Positions 1-8,134 of a DNA stretch of 64,000 bases are shown here, one piece after another; position 1 is the stretch's first letter, and every line of letters begins with the position of its first letter. Under the pieces are notes generated by a model. The model searched no databases and had not been told where the DNA came from. It saw only the letters and a program-made list of their open reading frames with translations. A program made the position numbers and the translations under genes. This stretch comes from Ilyomonas sp965199845 (GTDB lineage Bacteria; Bacteroidota; Bacteroidia; Chitinophagales; Chitinophagaceae): NCBI GenBank assembly GCA_965199845.1, contig CBDATZ010000054.1, positions 310,001 through 374,000 on the forward strand, given 5' to 3'.

Positions 1-62
1 TTTGTACGCCGATAATAAACGTATTTGGAAATATAGCTTGTTGCATAAATGATATTTAGTGG

Positions 63-114
63 TGAGTTATGAATGATGATTAAAAAACTCTAATCGCTTA
101 TCATTCATAACTCA
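63..114 (-). terminator. Inverted repeat just downstream of cysN
   Basis: Perfect 15-bp arms (63-77 and 100-114) around a 22-nt spacer, ending 4 nt from the cysN stop codon. The arm word, GAGTTATGAATGAT, recurs in related form between atpH and atpF. It may act as a transcript-end hairpin, but there is no clear U-run, so it may simply be a dispersed intergenic repeat. Confidence 0.5.
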
Positions 115-117
115 TCA

Positions 118-1383
118 TTATTCTACAATCATTCCCGCTGCAACGGTTTCATTCGTGCTTTCATCAACCAGAATTAACGAACCGGTAAAACGGTTTTTGC
201 GATAAGGATCGTAAGCTACCGGCTTTGTGGTTCTGATTTTTACACGCGCAATATCATTCATGCTGATGGTAGTATCACCTTCATCGTCCATGCGGCGCAA
301 TGTATTGATGTCCATTTTATACACGATTTCCTTCATCATGCTTCTTACTTCGCTCGTTGCCTGTCGCAGATAATATTTCGCGCCAGGCTGCGGTTTCTTT
401 GCATTCAGCCAGCATATCATCACATCCAAATCCTGGCTTACCAGCGGCTGGTTGTTTTCTTTTACAATCATATCACCACGACTAATATCTATATCATCTT
501 CCAACGTTATAGAAACAGACATTGGCGCATACGCTTCTTTCAGAGATTCGTTGAAAACATCAACGCTTTTTATGGTTGATGTTAAGCCGGAAGGAAGAAC
601 CGTAATTGCATCGCCGGGACGAAAAATGCCGCCTGCAATACGACCTGCATAACCCCGGTAATCGTGATATTCGGTAGAGTGCGGGCGAATGATTGTCTGA
701 ACCGGAAAACGCGCATCAATATGATTATAATCGCTGCCAATATGAATGGTTTCCAATTCATGCAGCAACGTTGCGCCGTGATACCATTTTGTATGTTCGG
801 AATGATTGACCACGTTATCGCCGTTCAAAGCAGAAATGGGAATGTAACGTATATCATTTATGTTGAGCTTGCTGGCAAACTCAGTATATTCTTCAACAAT
901 ATTATTGAAAACTTCTTCTGAATAATCAACCAGATCCATCTTATTTATACAAACAATTACGTGCGGCAATTGCAGTAAAGATGCGATGTATGAATGACGA
1001 CAAGTTTGCTCTACAATACCTTTCCTGGCATCAATTAATATTAAAGCCAGGTTGGCTGTAGACGCGCCGGTAACCATGTTGCGCGTGTACTGAATATGAC
1101 CCGGCGTATCGGCAATAATGAACTTGCGTTTTGGTGTTGCAAAATAGCGATATGCTACATCAATGGTAATGCCTTGCTCTCTTTCGGAACGCAAACCATC
1201 TGTAAGTAAAGACAAATCAACATGCTCGAGACCTTTGCGTTCGCTGCTCTTTTTAATAGCGTCCATCTGGTCTTCGAAGATAGATTTGGAATCGTATAAT
1301 AAACGCCCGATGAGTGTGCTTTTGCCATCATCTACGCTGCCTGCAGTTGTAAAGCGTAAAAGTTCTCTTGTATTAAATGCCAT
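118..1383 (-). CDS. cysN: Sulfate adenylyltransferase subunit 1 (CysN)
   Basis: This is the GTPase subunit of ATP sulfurylase. It couples GTP hydrolysis to the CysD-catalysed reaction of sulfate with ATP to give adenosine 5'-phosphosulfate (APS), in the cytoplasm. The 421-residue protein has an EF-Tu-like G domain: P-loop GSVDDGKST near residues 15-23, DTPGH switch motif near 92, and NKMD guanine-recognition motif near 146. Two beta-barrel domains follow. No APS-kinase domain is fused to it; that activity is the separate cysC two genes upstream. It is the last gene of the cysQ-cysC-cysD-cysN run, 148 bp after cysD. The start is an ATG directly before the conserved N-terminus. Confidence 0.96.
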   Translation of the reverse strand: MAFNTRELLRFTTAGSVDDGKSTLIGRLLYDSKSIFEDQMDAIKKSSERKGLEHVDLSLLTDGLRSEREQGITIDVAYRYFATPKRKFIIADTPGHIQYTRNMVTGASTANLALILIDARKGIVEQTCRHSYIASLLQLPHVIVCINKMDLVDYSEEVFNNIVEEYTEFASKLNINDIRYIPISALNGDNVVNHSEHTKWYHGATLLHELETIHIGSDYNHIDARFPVQTIIRPHSTEYHDYRGYAGRIAGGIFRPGDAITVLPSGLTSTIKSVDVFNESLKEAYAPMSVSITLEDDIDISRGDMIVKENNQPLVSQDLDVMICWLNAKKPQPGAKYYLRQATSEVRSMMKEIVYKMDINTLRRMDDEGDTTISMNDIARVKIRTTKPVAYDPYRKNRFTGSLILVDESTNETVAAGMIVE

Positions 1384-1409
1384 TTTAATTGATTTTTGAT
1401 TTGTGAATT

Positions 1410-1458
1410 ATGATTTGTGATTTTGAAGCTTTAGAACCGACTCAAAATCACAAATCAT
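1410..1458. repeat. Perfect 17-bp inverted repeat between cysD and cysN
   Basis: Arms at 1410-1426 and 1442-1458 are exact reverse complements separated by 15 nt. The arm reads ATGATTTGTGATTTTGA, and degenerate copies of the word flank it. It lies in the 148-bp gap inside the cys operon, so the polycistronic mRNA would carry a stable hairpin here. It is either a dispersed intergenic palindrome or a processing/attenuation site. Confidence 0.7.
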
Positions 1459-1531
1459 ATCAACTGTTCTTAATTTATAAATTCGGTTTAAATATTGTTT
1501 GAATCCGAAATCATAAATTTAAAATCAGCAA

Positions 1532-2437
1532 TTAAAAATATCCTTGTTTCTTGCGGTCTTCCATTGCATTGTCCGAACGTTTATCGTCGCCGCGATTACC
1601 ACGTTCTGTGCTGCGGGTAGAAGCCACTTCCATTACAATTTTTTCCAGCGTGTCGGCATCAGACTCAATGCCGCCGGTAATAGTAATATCGCCCAGCGTA
1701 CGAAAGCGCATGAACTTTCTTTCGATGGTTTCGCCATCGCGCAGCGACATAAATTCTGACACCGGTAACCAGGTATCGTCTCTGTAAACGGCTTCGCGGT
1801 GATGAGCAAAATAAAGCGACGGAATCGGGATATTTTCTGCAAGAATATAATTCCACACGTCCATTTCTGTCCAGTTACTTATCGGAAATACACGAAAATG
1901 TTCGCCCTGATTTTTACGACCATTGAAGATGTTCCAAAGCTCAGGACGCTGGTTTTTCGGATCCCACTGACCAAAATCATCCCGATGAGAAAAGAAGCGT
2001 TCTTTAGCACGAGCTTTTTCTTCATCACGTCTGGCGCCACCAATAGCGGCGTCTATTTTATGAGATTCAATCGTATCTAACAAAGTCACGGTTTGTAAGG
2101 CATTGCGGCTGGCATTTAAACCGCTTTCTTCTTTTGCACGACCTTTATCAATCGATTCCTGCACACTTCCTACAATTAATTGTACGCCCAGTTCATTTAC
2201 CAGATTATCTCTGAATGTCATGGTTTCCGGGAAGTTATGACCGGTATCAATATGAATTAAAGGCAACGGAATTTTAGCCGGATAAAATGCTTTTCTTGCC
2301 AAATGTGTTACGACAATAGAATCTTTGCCGCCACTGAAAAGAATAGCCGGACGGTCAAACTGTGCAACCACTTCGCGGATAACAAAAATGGCTTCCGCCT
2401 CCAGTTCCTGTAAGTGATCGAGATAATACTTATGCAT
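1532..2437 (-). CDS. cysD: Sulfate adenylyltransferase subunit 2 (CysD)
   Basis: Catalytic subunit of the heterodimeric ATP sulfurylase, forming APS from sulfate and ATP. The 301-residue protein belongs to the PAPS-reductase/PP-loop ATP pyrophosphatase superfamily. The PP-loop SGGKDS is near residue 35, with HIDTGHNFPET near 62 and the conserved GGARRDEEKARAKER segment near 133, both typical of CysD. The length matches the family (about 300 aa). It lies 4 bp after cysC and 148 bp before cysN. The C-terminus (RSDNAMEDRKKQGYF) is the usual CysD ending, so the gene is intact. Confidence 0.97.
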   Translation of the reverse strand: MHKYYLDHLQELEAEAIFVIREVVAQFDRPAILFSGGKDSIVVTHLARKAFYPAKIPLPLIHIDTGHNFPETMTFRDNLVNELGVQLIVGSVQESIDKGRAKEESGLNASRNALQTVTLLDTIESHKIDAAIGGARRDEEKARAKERFFSHRDDFGQWDPKNQRPELWNIFNGRKNQGEHFRVFPISNWTEMDVWNYILAENIPIPSLYFAHHREAVYRDDTWLPVSEFMSLRDGETIERKFMRFRTLGDITITGGIESDADTLEKIVMEVASTRSTERGNRGDDKRSDNAMEDRKKQGYF

Positions 2438-2441
2438 GTGA

Positions 2442-3047
2442 TCAGATGATTTTTATTTTAGGTAAAACTGTATCGAGAACCAACCTCGCACTTTCACTTA
2501 AATCTTGTTTATCAGTATGAATATGAACATCGGGATGTTCGGGTCTTTCAAAGGGAGAAGAGATGCCGGTAAAATTGCTTATCTCGCCGGCGCGGGCTTT
2601 TTTATACAAGCCTTTTACATCGCGCTGTTCGCAAACTTCTATTGGTGCATCTACAAATATTTCTACAAAACTATCACCCATTAAGTCGCGCAACAGTTGC
2701 CTGTCTTTTAAAAAAGGAGATACAAAAGCCGCCAATACAATTAGCCCCGCATCTGCCATCAGTTTAGCCACTTCGCCAATCCGGCGGATGTTTTCAATTC
2801 GGCCTTCTTCCGTAAAATTAAGATCTTTATTTAAGCCCTTGCGAATGTTATCGCCATCCAGGATATAAGTATGAAAACCCAGGTTGCATAATTCCTGCTC
2901 TACTACGTTGGCTACCGTGCTTTTGCCCGAACCTGATAAACCTGTAAACCACAGACAGGCTGAGCGATGACCATTTTTAGCTTCGCGGTCTTCTCTTCCT
3001 ACTTTGTAGTCGTGCGCTATGATGTGCAGTTTTTCTTCCATTATCAT
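2442..3047 (-). CDS. cysC: Adenylylsulfate kinase (APS kinase)
   Basis: Phosphorylates APS at the 3' position to give PAPS, the donor for sulfotransferases or PAPS reductase. The P-loop GLSGSGKST follows the WFTG segment typical of APS kinases. DGDNIRKGLN, IAEVAKLM-like and FVSPF motifs follow in family order. The longest open frame begins with TTG at 3077; I prefer the ATG at 3047 (an ATG at 3041 is equally good), giving about 201 residues, the usual length for a stand-alone CysC. It ends 4 bp before cysD and starts 59 bp after cysQ, so it is clearly co-transcribed. Confidence 0.95.
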   Translation of the reverse strand: MIMEEKLHIIAHDYKVGREDREAKNGHRSACLWFTGLSGSGKSTVANVVEQELCNLGFHTYILDGDNIRKGLNKDLNFTEEGRIENIRRIGEVAKLMADAGLIVLAAFVSPFLKDRQLLRDLMGDSFVEIFVDAPIEVCEQRDVKGLYKKARAGEISNFTGISSPFERPEHPDVHIHTDKQDLSESARLVLDTVLPKIKII

Positions 3048-3106
3048 CCCGATAGCCGTCTGAATAAATTTTATCAAATACAGTTTAGGTAAATCAAACA
3101 GCGATA

Positions 3107-3907
3107 TTACGATTCTGCTCTTTCTACCACAAACCAGGGATTCAGCAGGTTTTCTTTATTATATTCTAATTCTGTATTTGTTTTGAAATTGTACACTTTA
3201 CAACCTGCAAATTTGGCTACGGCATGTCCGGCAGCCGTGTCCCATTCCATAGTTGGCGCCAGGCGCGGATACACTTGTGCTTTGCCTTCGGCTACCAAAC
3301 AAAGTTTTAAAGAACTGCCCGCACTTATCATATTCACTTCACCATATATCTCTCTTTTCTTCTGAATAAATTCTTCGGTTTCCGGTGTATTGTGAGATCG
3401 GCTGGCTACTACTGTATACACATCAGAACTTGTTTGTAAAGGTAGCTCTGAAGATTGTTTTTCCAAAGCGTCCATATCAAACGCATAACTTTCATTTACC
3501 AAAATACAATAGCTTCCCGAATTATCGAAACCATAATACAACATGCCGGTTACGGGCACATATACGACGCCAAGCACAGGCGTTCCGTTTTTAATAAGAG
3601 CAATGTTTACCGTAAACTCACCATTTTTTTTTATGAATTCTTTAGTTCCATCCAGCGGGTCAACCAGCCAGAACGTATTCCAGTTTTTACGATCTTCATA
3701 AGCCATTATTTTTCCTTCTTCACTTAATAAAGGAAAATGAGTTGGCTGTAAAATGTCTTTAATGACTTCGTGCGCGCGTTTATCAGCTTCGGTAAGCGGG
3801 GAATTATCTTCTTTAGTATAAACTGAAAAATCCTGGTTATAAACTTCTAAAATTTGTTTACCACCTTCTATAGCTGCCTTAATGGCTAAATGCAAATTTT
3901 CTTTCAT
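3107..3907 (-). CDS. cysQ: 3'(2'),5'-bisphosphate nucleotidase CysQ
   Basis: Inositol-monophosphatase-fold, Mg-dependent phosphatase expected to hydrolyse PAP (the by-product of PAPS use) to AMP. The 266-residue protein shows SEEGK near residue 62, the metal-binding DPLDGTKEF near 82, and the second metal motif WDTAAGHA near 223. Its place at the head of cysQ-cysC-cysD-cysN fits a unit that makes PAPS and clears PAP. The pathway's end use (cysteine synthesis or sulfated/sulfonated products) cannot be told here, because no PAPS reductase, sulfite reductase or sulfotransferase lies in the window. Confidence 0.93.
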   Translation of the reverse strand: MKENLHLAIKAAIEGGKQILEVYNQDFSVYTKEDNSPLTEADKRAHEVIKDILQPTHFPLLSEEGKIMAYEDRKNWNTFWLVDPLDGTKEFIKKNGEFTVNIALIKNGTPVLGVVYVPVTGMLYYGFDNSGSYCILVNESYAFDMDALEKQSSELPLQTSSDVYTVVASRSHNTPETEEFIQKKREIYGEVNMISAGSSLKLCLVAEGKAQVYPRLAPTMEWDTAAGHAVAKFAGCKVYNFKTNTELEYNKENLLNPWFVVERAES

Positions 3908-4124
3908 CGAAAGTAGTTAGGTTGTGTTTGGTTTGAGATGCCCGCAATATACACGATTTGTTTTAATGAACGATATAACGCCTATTGATTATATAGAATA
4001 TTATAAAGTTGATCGTGGTTAATTGTTTACCTGCTACCCGGTTATAAAATCAGGATGGTGTTCTTTTATTTTTTTCTCGCTGTATAAAGGATAGTTTTGT
4101 TGTCCGATACAGGGTTTATTTTCT

Positions 4125-5207
4125 ATGAACAAATACAGTCAGTTGCGGGCAATGTTAGCCATTGCCAAAGGAAGTTTGCGGGCTATTTTCCGAAGTCCTT
4201 CTACCGTGGTTTTCAGCCTGGGTTTTCCAATTATTTTTATATTGGTATTTGGGTCAATTGGCGACAATGGCTTTTCTATGAACATCGGTATTAGCAAAAA
4301 CAGCGATACGCTAAATCCGATTTATAAAAATCTCAAATCAATTACAGGTCTTACGATTTATAAAGAAGAAAACGATAGTGCTTTAAACGCTGATTTAAAA
4401 AGTGCTGCCATAACCGCTATTCTGGATATAAAGAAACAGCCTGATGATTCTTACACAATCAATTTACAAAGTGCTGATGTTGTAAAGCCACAGGATTTGC
4501 AGATTTTACAAGCGATTATCAATGCCGTTATTCTTCATAATGATAACAGCTATCACATGGCGCGGCTAAATCCAAACATATCATATATTAAAGGCAGAGA
4601 ATTCAGAGAAATAGACAGAATATTACCCGGCATGTTAGGTTTTTCTCTATTAGGAACCGGCGTGTTCAGCGTAGCTTTTCTGTTTTTTAATTTGAGAAAC
4701 CAGCTTGTATTGAAACGTTTTTTTGCCACGCCTGTTTCCAGAAGTACCATTATTTTAGGCGAAGGTTTGAGCCGTATTCTTTTCCAGATGTTGTCGGTAA
4801 TTATTATCATGCTGTTTGGCTATTTGTTCTTCGGGTTTACGTTTGTAAATGGCTTCGCCACATTTGCTGATATGTTGCTGCTGAGCTTTATTGCCTGCGT
4901 TATTTTTATGGGTTTTGGGTTTGTAGTCAGCGGCATTGCTAATACTGATAATGTAATTCCGGTTTATTCCAATATTTTTGTGTTTCCCCAGTTTTTATTA
5001 TCCGGCACTTTCTTTTCAACATCGGTGTTTCCGGGCTGGCTGCAAAAAATCTGTAATTTTTTACCGCTTACCTGTTTCAACAATGCCATGCATAAAATTT
5101 CTTACGAGGGTTTGAGTTTGTGGAGCACCTGGAAGGAAGTTGGCTTATTATTTATTTGGGGAATCATTATTTATGCAATTGCTGTAAAAGCATTTCGCTG
5201 GGAGTAA
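4125..5207 (+). CDS. ABC-2 type transporter permease
   Basis: Integral membrane permease of the ABC-2 (export) class, 360 residues. An N-terminal membrane helix (about residues 25-45) is followed by an extracytoplasmic domain of about 130 residues, then five hydrophobic helices in the C-terminal half with the ABC-2 segment VFPQFLLSGTFF before the last pair. Such permeases work with a cytoplasmic ATPase in drug, polysaccharide or lipid export. No ATPase gene lies next to it: the neighbours are cysQ (divergent) and glyS. The substrate cannot be inferred. Confidence 0.85.
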   Translation: MNKYSQLRAMLAIAKGSLRAIFRSPSTVVFSLGFPIIFILVFGSIGDNGFSMNIGISKNSDTLNPIYKNLKSITGLTIYKEENDSALNADLKSAAITAILDIKKQPDDSYTINLQSADVVKPQDLQILQAIINAVILHNDNSYHMARLNPNISYIKGREFREIDRILPGMLGFSLLGTGVFSVAFLFFNLRNQLVLKRFFATPVSRSTIILGEGLSRILFQMLSVIIIMLFGYLFFGFTFVNGFATFADMLLLSFIACVIFMGFGFVVSGIANTDNVIPVYSNIFVFPQFLLSGTFFSTSVFPGWLQKICNFLPLTCFNNAMHKISYEGLSLWSTWKEVGLLFIWGIIIYAIAVKAFRWE

Positions 5208-5317
5208 TATAATTTTGAAGGTTACCATAACTCTTTTTATTTAAAAGACAAATCGTTCAACAATTTCGGGCTTTCAAACTCTCCTACTTTCCGTCTTTCT
5301 AACTTGGCCGACTCCTT

Positions 5318-5325
5318 TATCTTTG
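5318..5325 (+). promoter_or_regulatory. Putative -7 box of glyS
   Basis: TATCTTTG matches the Bacteroidetes -7 consensus TAnnTTTG and is followed at once by CCGCCC. Only 7 nt separate it from the glyS ATG, so transcription would start at or within a base or two of the start codon. Confidence 0.6.
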
Positions 5326-5332
5326 CCGCCCT

Positions 5333-6898
5333 ATGAGCGTACAACAAGACAATAAGTTGCAGGCAATTATTGCCCATGCTAAAGAATATGGTTTTATTTT
5401 TCAAAGCAGTGAAATATATGATGGCTTAAGTGCCGTGTACGATTACGGTCCGTGGGGAAGTGAATTGAAAAAAAACATCCGTGATTACTGGTGGAAAAGC
5501 ATGACGCAACTGCATGAAAATATTGTTGGCGTTGATGCGGCTATTTTTATGCATCCGACAACCTGGAAAGCCAGCGGCCACGTTGACAATTTCAGCGACC
5601 CGATGATTGATAATAAAGACAGCAAAAAGCGTTACCGCGTAGATCATCTGATAGAAGGTTATGCTGATACAATTCAAACAAAAATTGAATCAATAGCAGC
5701 TGATCTCGAGAAGCAATCAAATTTATTATTAGAAGATATCCTCGTTAGGGCTGCTAAAGGATTAGAAACTGATAATATAAAGGAGATTGAATTCAGATTT
5801 TTAGTAAATAAGCGCACCAGCTTACTAGAAAAGATGGAGGAGATGTTAGCAAAAGACGATTACACTGGATTAAGACAGTTTATTATAGAAAATGATATTA
5901 AGGATAGCGTAAGCGAAACATCAAACTGGACAGACATTCGCCAGTTTAATTTGATGTTCTCAACACAACTCGGCGCCATATCCGGCGAAGCCGAAACCAT
6001 TTATTTAAGACCTGAAACAGCACAAGGCATTTTTGTAAATTTTCTGAATGTGCAGAAGAGCGCGCGAATGAAAATTCCGTTTGGTATTGCGCAAACCGGA
6101 AAGGCATTTCGAAATGAAATTGTGGCACGACAATTCATCTTTCGTATGAGAGAATTTGAGCAAATGGAAATGCAGTTTTTTGTTCGTCCCGGCACCGAAG
6201 GCGACTGGTATCAATACTGGAAAACAGAACGATTAAAATGGCACACCAGCCTTGGTATTCCCACGAGCGAATATCGTTATCACGATCATATCAAACTGGC
6301 GCATTATGCCAAAGAAGCCTGCGATATTGAATACAATTTCCCGATGGGTTTTAAAGAAGTAGAAGGCATTCATTCGCGCAGCGATTTTGATTTGACACAG
6401 CACCAAACTTACAGCGGCAAAAAGATGACGTATTTTGATACGGAAATTAACAAGCATTATATTCCGTATGTGATAGAAACATCAATTGGTCTGGATAGAA
6501 TGTTCCTGCTTATCATGTCGCACAGCTTTGAAGAAGAAGTATTAACCAAAGAAGATGGCAGCACCGATAGTCGTACCGTGCTTCATATTCCACCGGTTCT
6601 TGCGCCTATCAAACTGGCTGTTTTGCCACTGACAAAAAAAGATGGTTTGCCTGATTTGGCTCGCCAGATCATGAACAATTGTATGCCTTATTTCAAATGT
6701 TTTTACGAAGAGAAAGATGCGATTGGTAAACGATACAGAAGACAAGACGCGATTGGTACGCCGTTTTGCGTAACGGTAGATCATCAAACCAAAGAAGATG
6801 GAACGGTAACGCTTCGCCATCGCGATAGTATGCAGCAGGAACGCATTCACATGAACGACGTGCAAAGCAAATTGTTTGCGATGATAAATGGTTTGTGA
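5333..6898 (+). CDS. glyS: Glycyl-tRNA synthetase (dimeric, class II)
   Basis: Charges tRNA-Gly with glycine. The 521-residue protein is the eukaryote/Thermus-type homodimeric GlyRS, not the alpha2beta2 form. SSEIYDGLSAVYDYGP near residue 27 is the family's N-terminal hallmark. RPETAQGIF near 228, FRNEI near 262 and the ETSIGLDRMFL motif 3 near 386 form the class II core, and the C-terminal anticodon-binding domain starts near 420. A variable helical insertion (about residues 108-200) is more AT-rich in codon choice than its flanks. The ATG is the only sensible start, and it sits immediately behind a -7 box. A strong terminator follows the gene. Confidence 0.97.
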   Translation: MSVQQDNKLQAIIAHAKEYGFIFQSSEIYDGLSAVYDYGPWGSELKKNIRDYWWKSMTQLHENIVGVDAAIFMHPTTWKASGHVDNFSDPMIDNKDSKKRYRVDHLIEGYADTIQTKIESIAADLEKQSNLLLEDILVRAAKGLETDNIKEIEFRFLVNKRTSLLEKMEEMLAKDDYTGLRQFIIENDIKDSVSETSNWTDIRQFNLMFSTQLGAISGEAETIYLRPETAQGIFVNFLNVQKSARMKIPFGIAQTGKAFRNEIVARQFIFRMREFEQMEMQFFVRPGTEGDWYQYWKTERLKWHTSLGIPTSEYRYHDHIKLAHYAKEACDIEYNFPMGFKEVEGIHSRSDFDLTQHQTYSGKKMTYFDTEINKHYIPYVIETSIGLDRMFLLIMSHSFEEEVLTKEDGSTDSRTVLHIPPVLAPIKLAVLPLTKKDGLPDLARQIMNNCMPYFKCFYEEKDAIGKRYRRQDAIGTPFCVTVDHQTKEDGTVTLRHRDSMQQERIHMNDVQSKLFAMINGL

Positions 6899-6940
6899 TT
6901 CGATGTACGATGTATTGAATAGTGAAATGTTTATATAGCC

Positions 6941-6975
6941 AAAGCCTCAAACGATTTGGAATTGTTTGAGGCTTT
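6941..6975 (+). terminator. Rho-independent terminator of glyS
   Basis: Perfect 12-bp stem (6941-6952 with 6964-6975), 11-nt loop, then a short T-run. It begins 43 bp after the glyS stop codon. Confidence 0.85.
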
Positions 6976-7030
6976 TTGTTTGTGATGAAGTTTGTAGAAT
7001 GAAGCCAACTTCATTACATCGTAAATCAAA

Positions 7031-7759
7031 TCATCCATACAGCTCTAAATGCACGTCATAACGATTGTAGCCAAAAGATAAAATTTTTTGTTTTGCTTCA
7101 TCAATCATATTCTTCCAGCCACATAAAAAGAATGTTGCCGGCGCTTTTTCTTTCATAATAATGTCTTCATACAAATGATGCACATAACCGTGATGAATGC
7201 TTGTATTGTTATGGTCTTCGCGCGAAAAAGTTGGCAAATAATAAAAGCCGTTCATCTCTTTACTCAATGTTTCCAATTCATCTTTATACAAACAATCAGA
7301 CAACAAGCGACAACCAAAAATGAGATAGATATTCTGGTGCGGAATATGGTGCAGATGAATGTAATGAATCATCGAACGAAATGGTGCTACGCCGGTTCCG
7401 GTACAGATGAGATACAGGTTCTTATCAATCTCGTTTGGCAATACAAATGTGCCTTGCGGACCACGAAGCTGTAACTCGCTCCCCACCTGCATTTCACTAA
7501 ACATATAATTGGTTCCCAAACCACCTTCGAGCAATACAATCACCAGTTCTATAACGTTTGTTCCGTCAGGGTGAGAAGCGATGGAATAACTGCGCCAGCG
7601 CTTGTTTCGTTTCTCACTGATAGGTAAATCAAGCGTAACAAATTGCCCGGGTTTAAAGTCAAATCTATCTATATCCTGCACATCAATCCAGAAGCGTTTG
7701 GTATTAAACGTTTCGTTTTCTATTCGTATAATTTTGCCGGTTCGCCACGGTTCCAACAT
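7031..7759 (-). CDS. Ferredoxin-NADP(+) reductase-like flavoprotein
   Basis: FAD/NAD(P)-binding oxidoreductase of the FNR family, expected to move electrons between NAD(P)H and a ferredoxin or flavodoxin. The FAD motif RSYSIAS is near residue 57, a GxGxxP-type pyrophosphate motif (GTGVAPFRSM) near 118, and a C-terminal CGWKNMIDEA followed by ending LELYG, typical of bacterial FNRs without a fused iron-sulfur domain. The frame stays open to 7852, but the upstream 31 residues look unrelated to the family. I chose the ATG at 7759 (MLEPWRTGKI), giving 242 residues. Its redox partner is not in the window. Confidence 0.85.
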   Translation of the reverse strand: MLEPWRTGKIIRIENETFNTKRFWIDVQDIDRFDFKPGQFVTLDLPISEKRNKRWRSYSIASHPDGTNVIELVIVLLEGGLGTNYMFSEMQVGSELQLRGPQGTFVLPNEIDKNLYLICTGTGVAPFRSMIHYIHLHHIPHQNIYLIFGCRLLSDCLYKDELETLSKEMNGFYYLPTFSREDHNNTSIHHGYVHHLYEDIIMKEKAPATFFLCGWKNMIDEAKQKILSFGYNRYDVHLELYG

Positions 7760-7859
7760 AATATCCTTTTTTGCAAAAATACCAATGTCTAATCCGTTGC
7801 AGATTATATAAAGTGAACAAAGAATATTTTTACTTTTATCGAAACAAGTCATACTGATT

Positions 7860-8129
7860 ATGCCAACGGTTCATCTCGTTATAAAAGGAAAAGTGCAAGG
7901 TGTTTTTTACAGAGCCAATACAAAGAAAATAGCAAACGAAAAAGGTATTACAGGCTGGGTGCAAAACACAAAAGATGGCAATGTAGAAATAACGGCAAGC
8001 GGCTCGCAGCCAGCGTTAGATTCATTTATTGATTGGTGTTATAAAGGACCGGCAAGAGCAAAGGTAACCAGCGTAAAAATTACAGAAAAAGAAGCGGAAA
8101 CATTTGGTGAATTTACTTTAAAAAGATAA
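7860..8129 (+). CDS. acyP: Acylphosphatase
   Basis: Small cytoplasmic enzyme that hydrolyses acyl-phosphates such as acetyl-phosphate or carbamoyl-phosphate. The 89-residue protein has the ferredoxin-like acylphosphatase signatures GKVQGVFYRANT (phosphate-binding loop with catalytic Arg, near residues 10-21) and GWVQNTKDGNVE (catalytic Asn, near 33). The length is typical. It is divergent from the FNR gene and converges with the phosphoesterase gene, 5 bp away. Confidence 0.94.
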   Translation: MPTVHLVIKGKVQGVFYRANTKKIANEKGITGWVQNTKDGNVEITASGSQPALDSFIDWCYKGPARAKVTSVKITEKEAETFGEFTLKR

Positions 8130-8134
8130 GCTTT

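Noticed and set aside
3908..4124. Riboswitch upstream of the cys operon
   Set aside because: The 217-bp gap has no recognisable SAM or other riboswitch core; only AT-rich sequence was seen.
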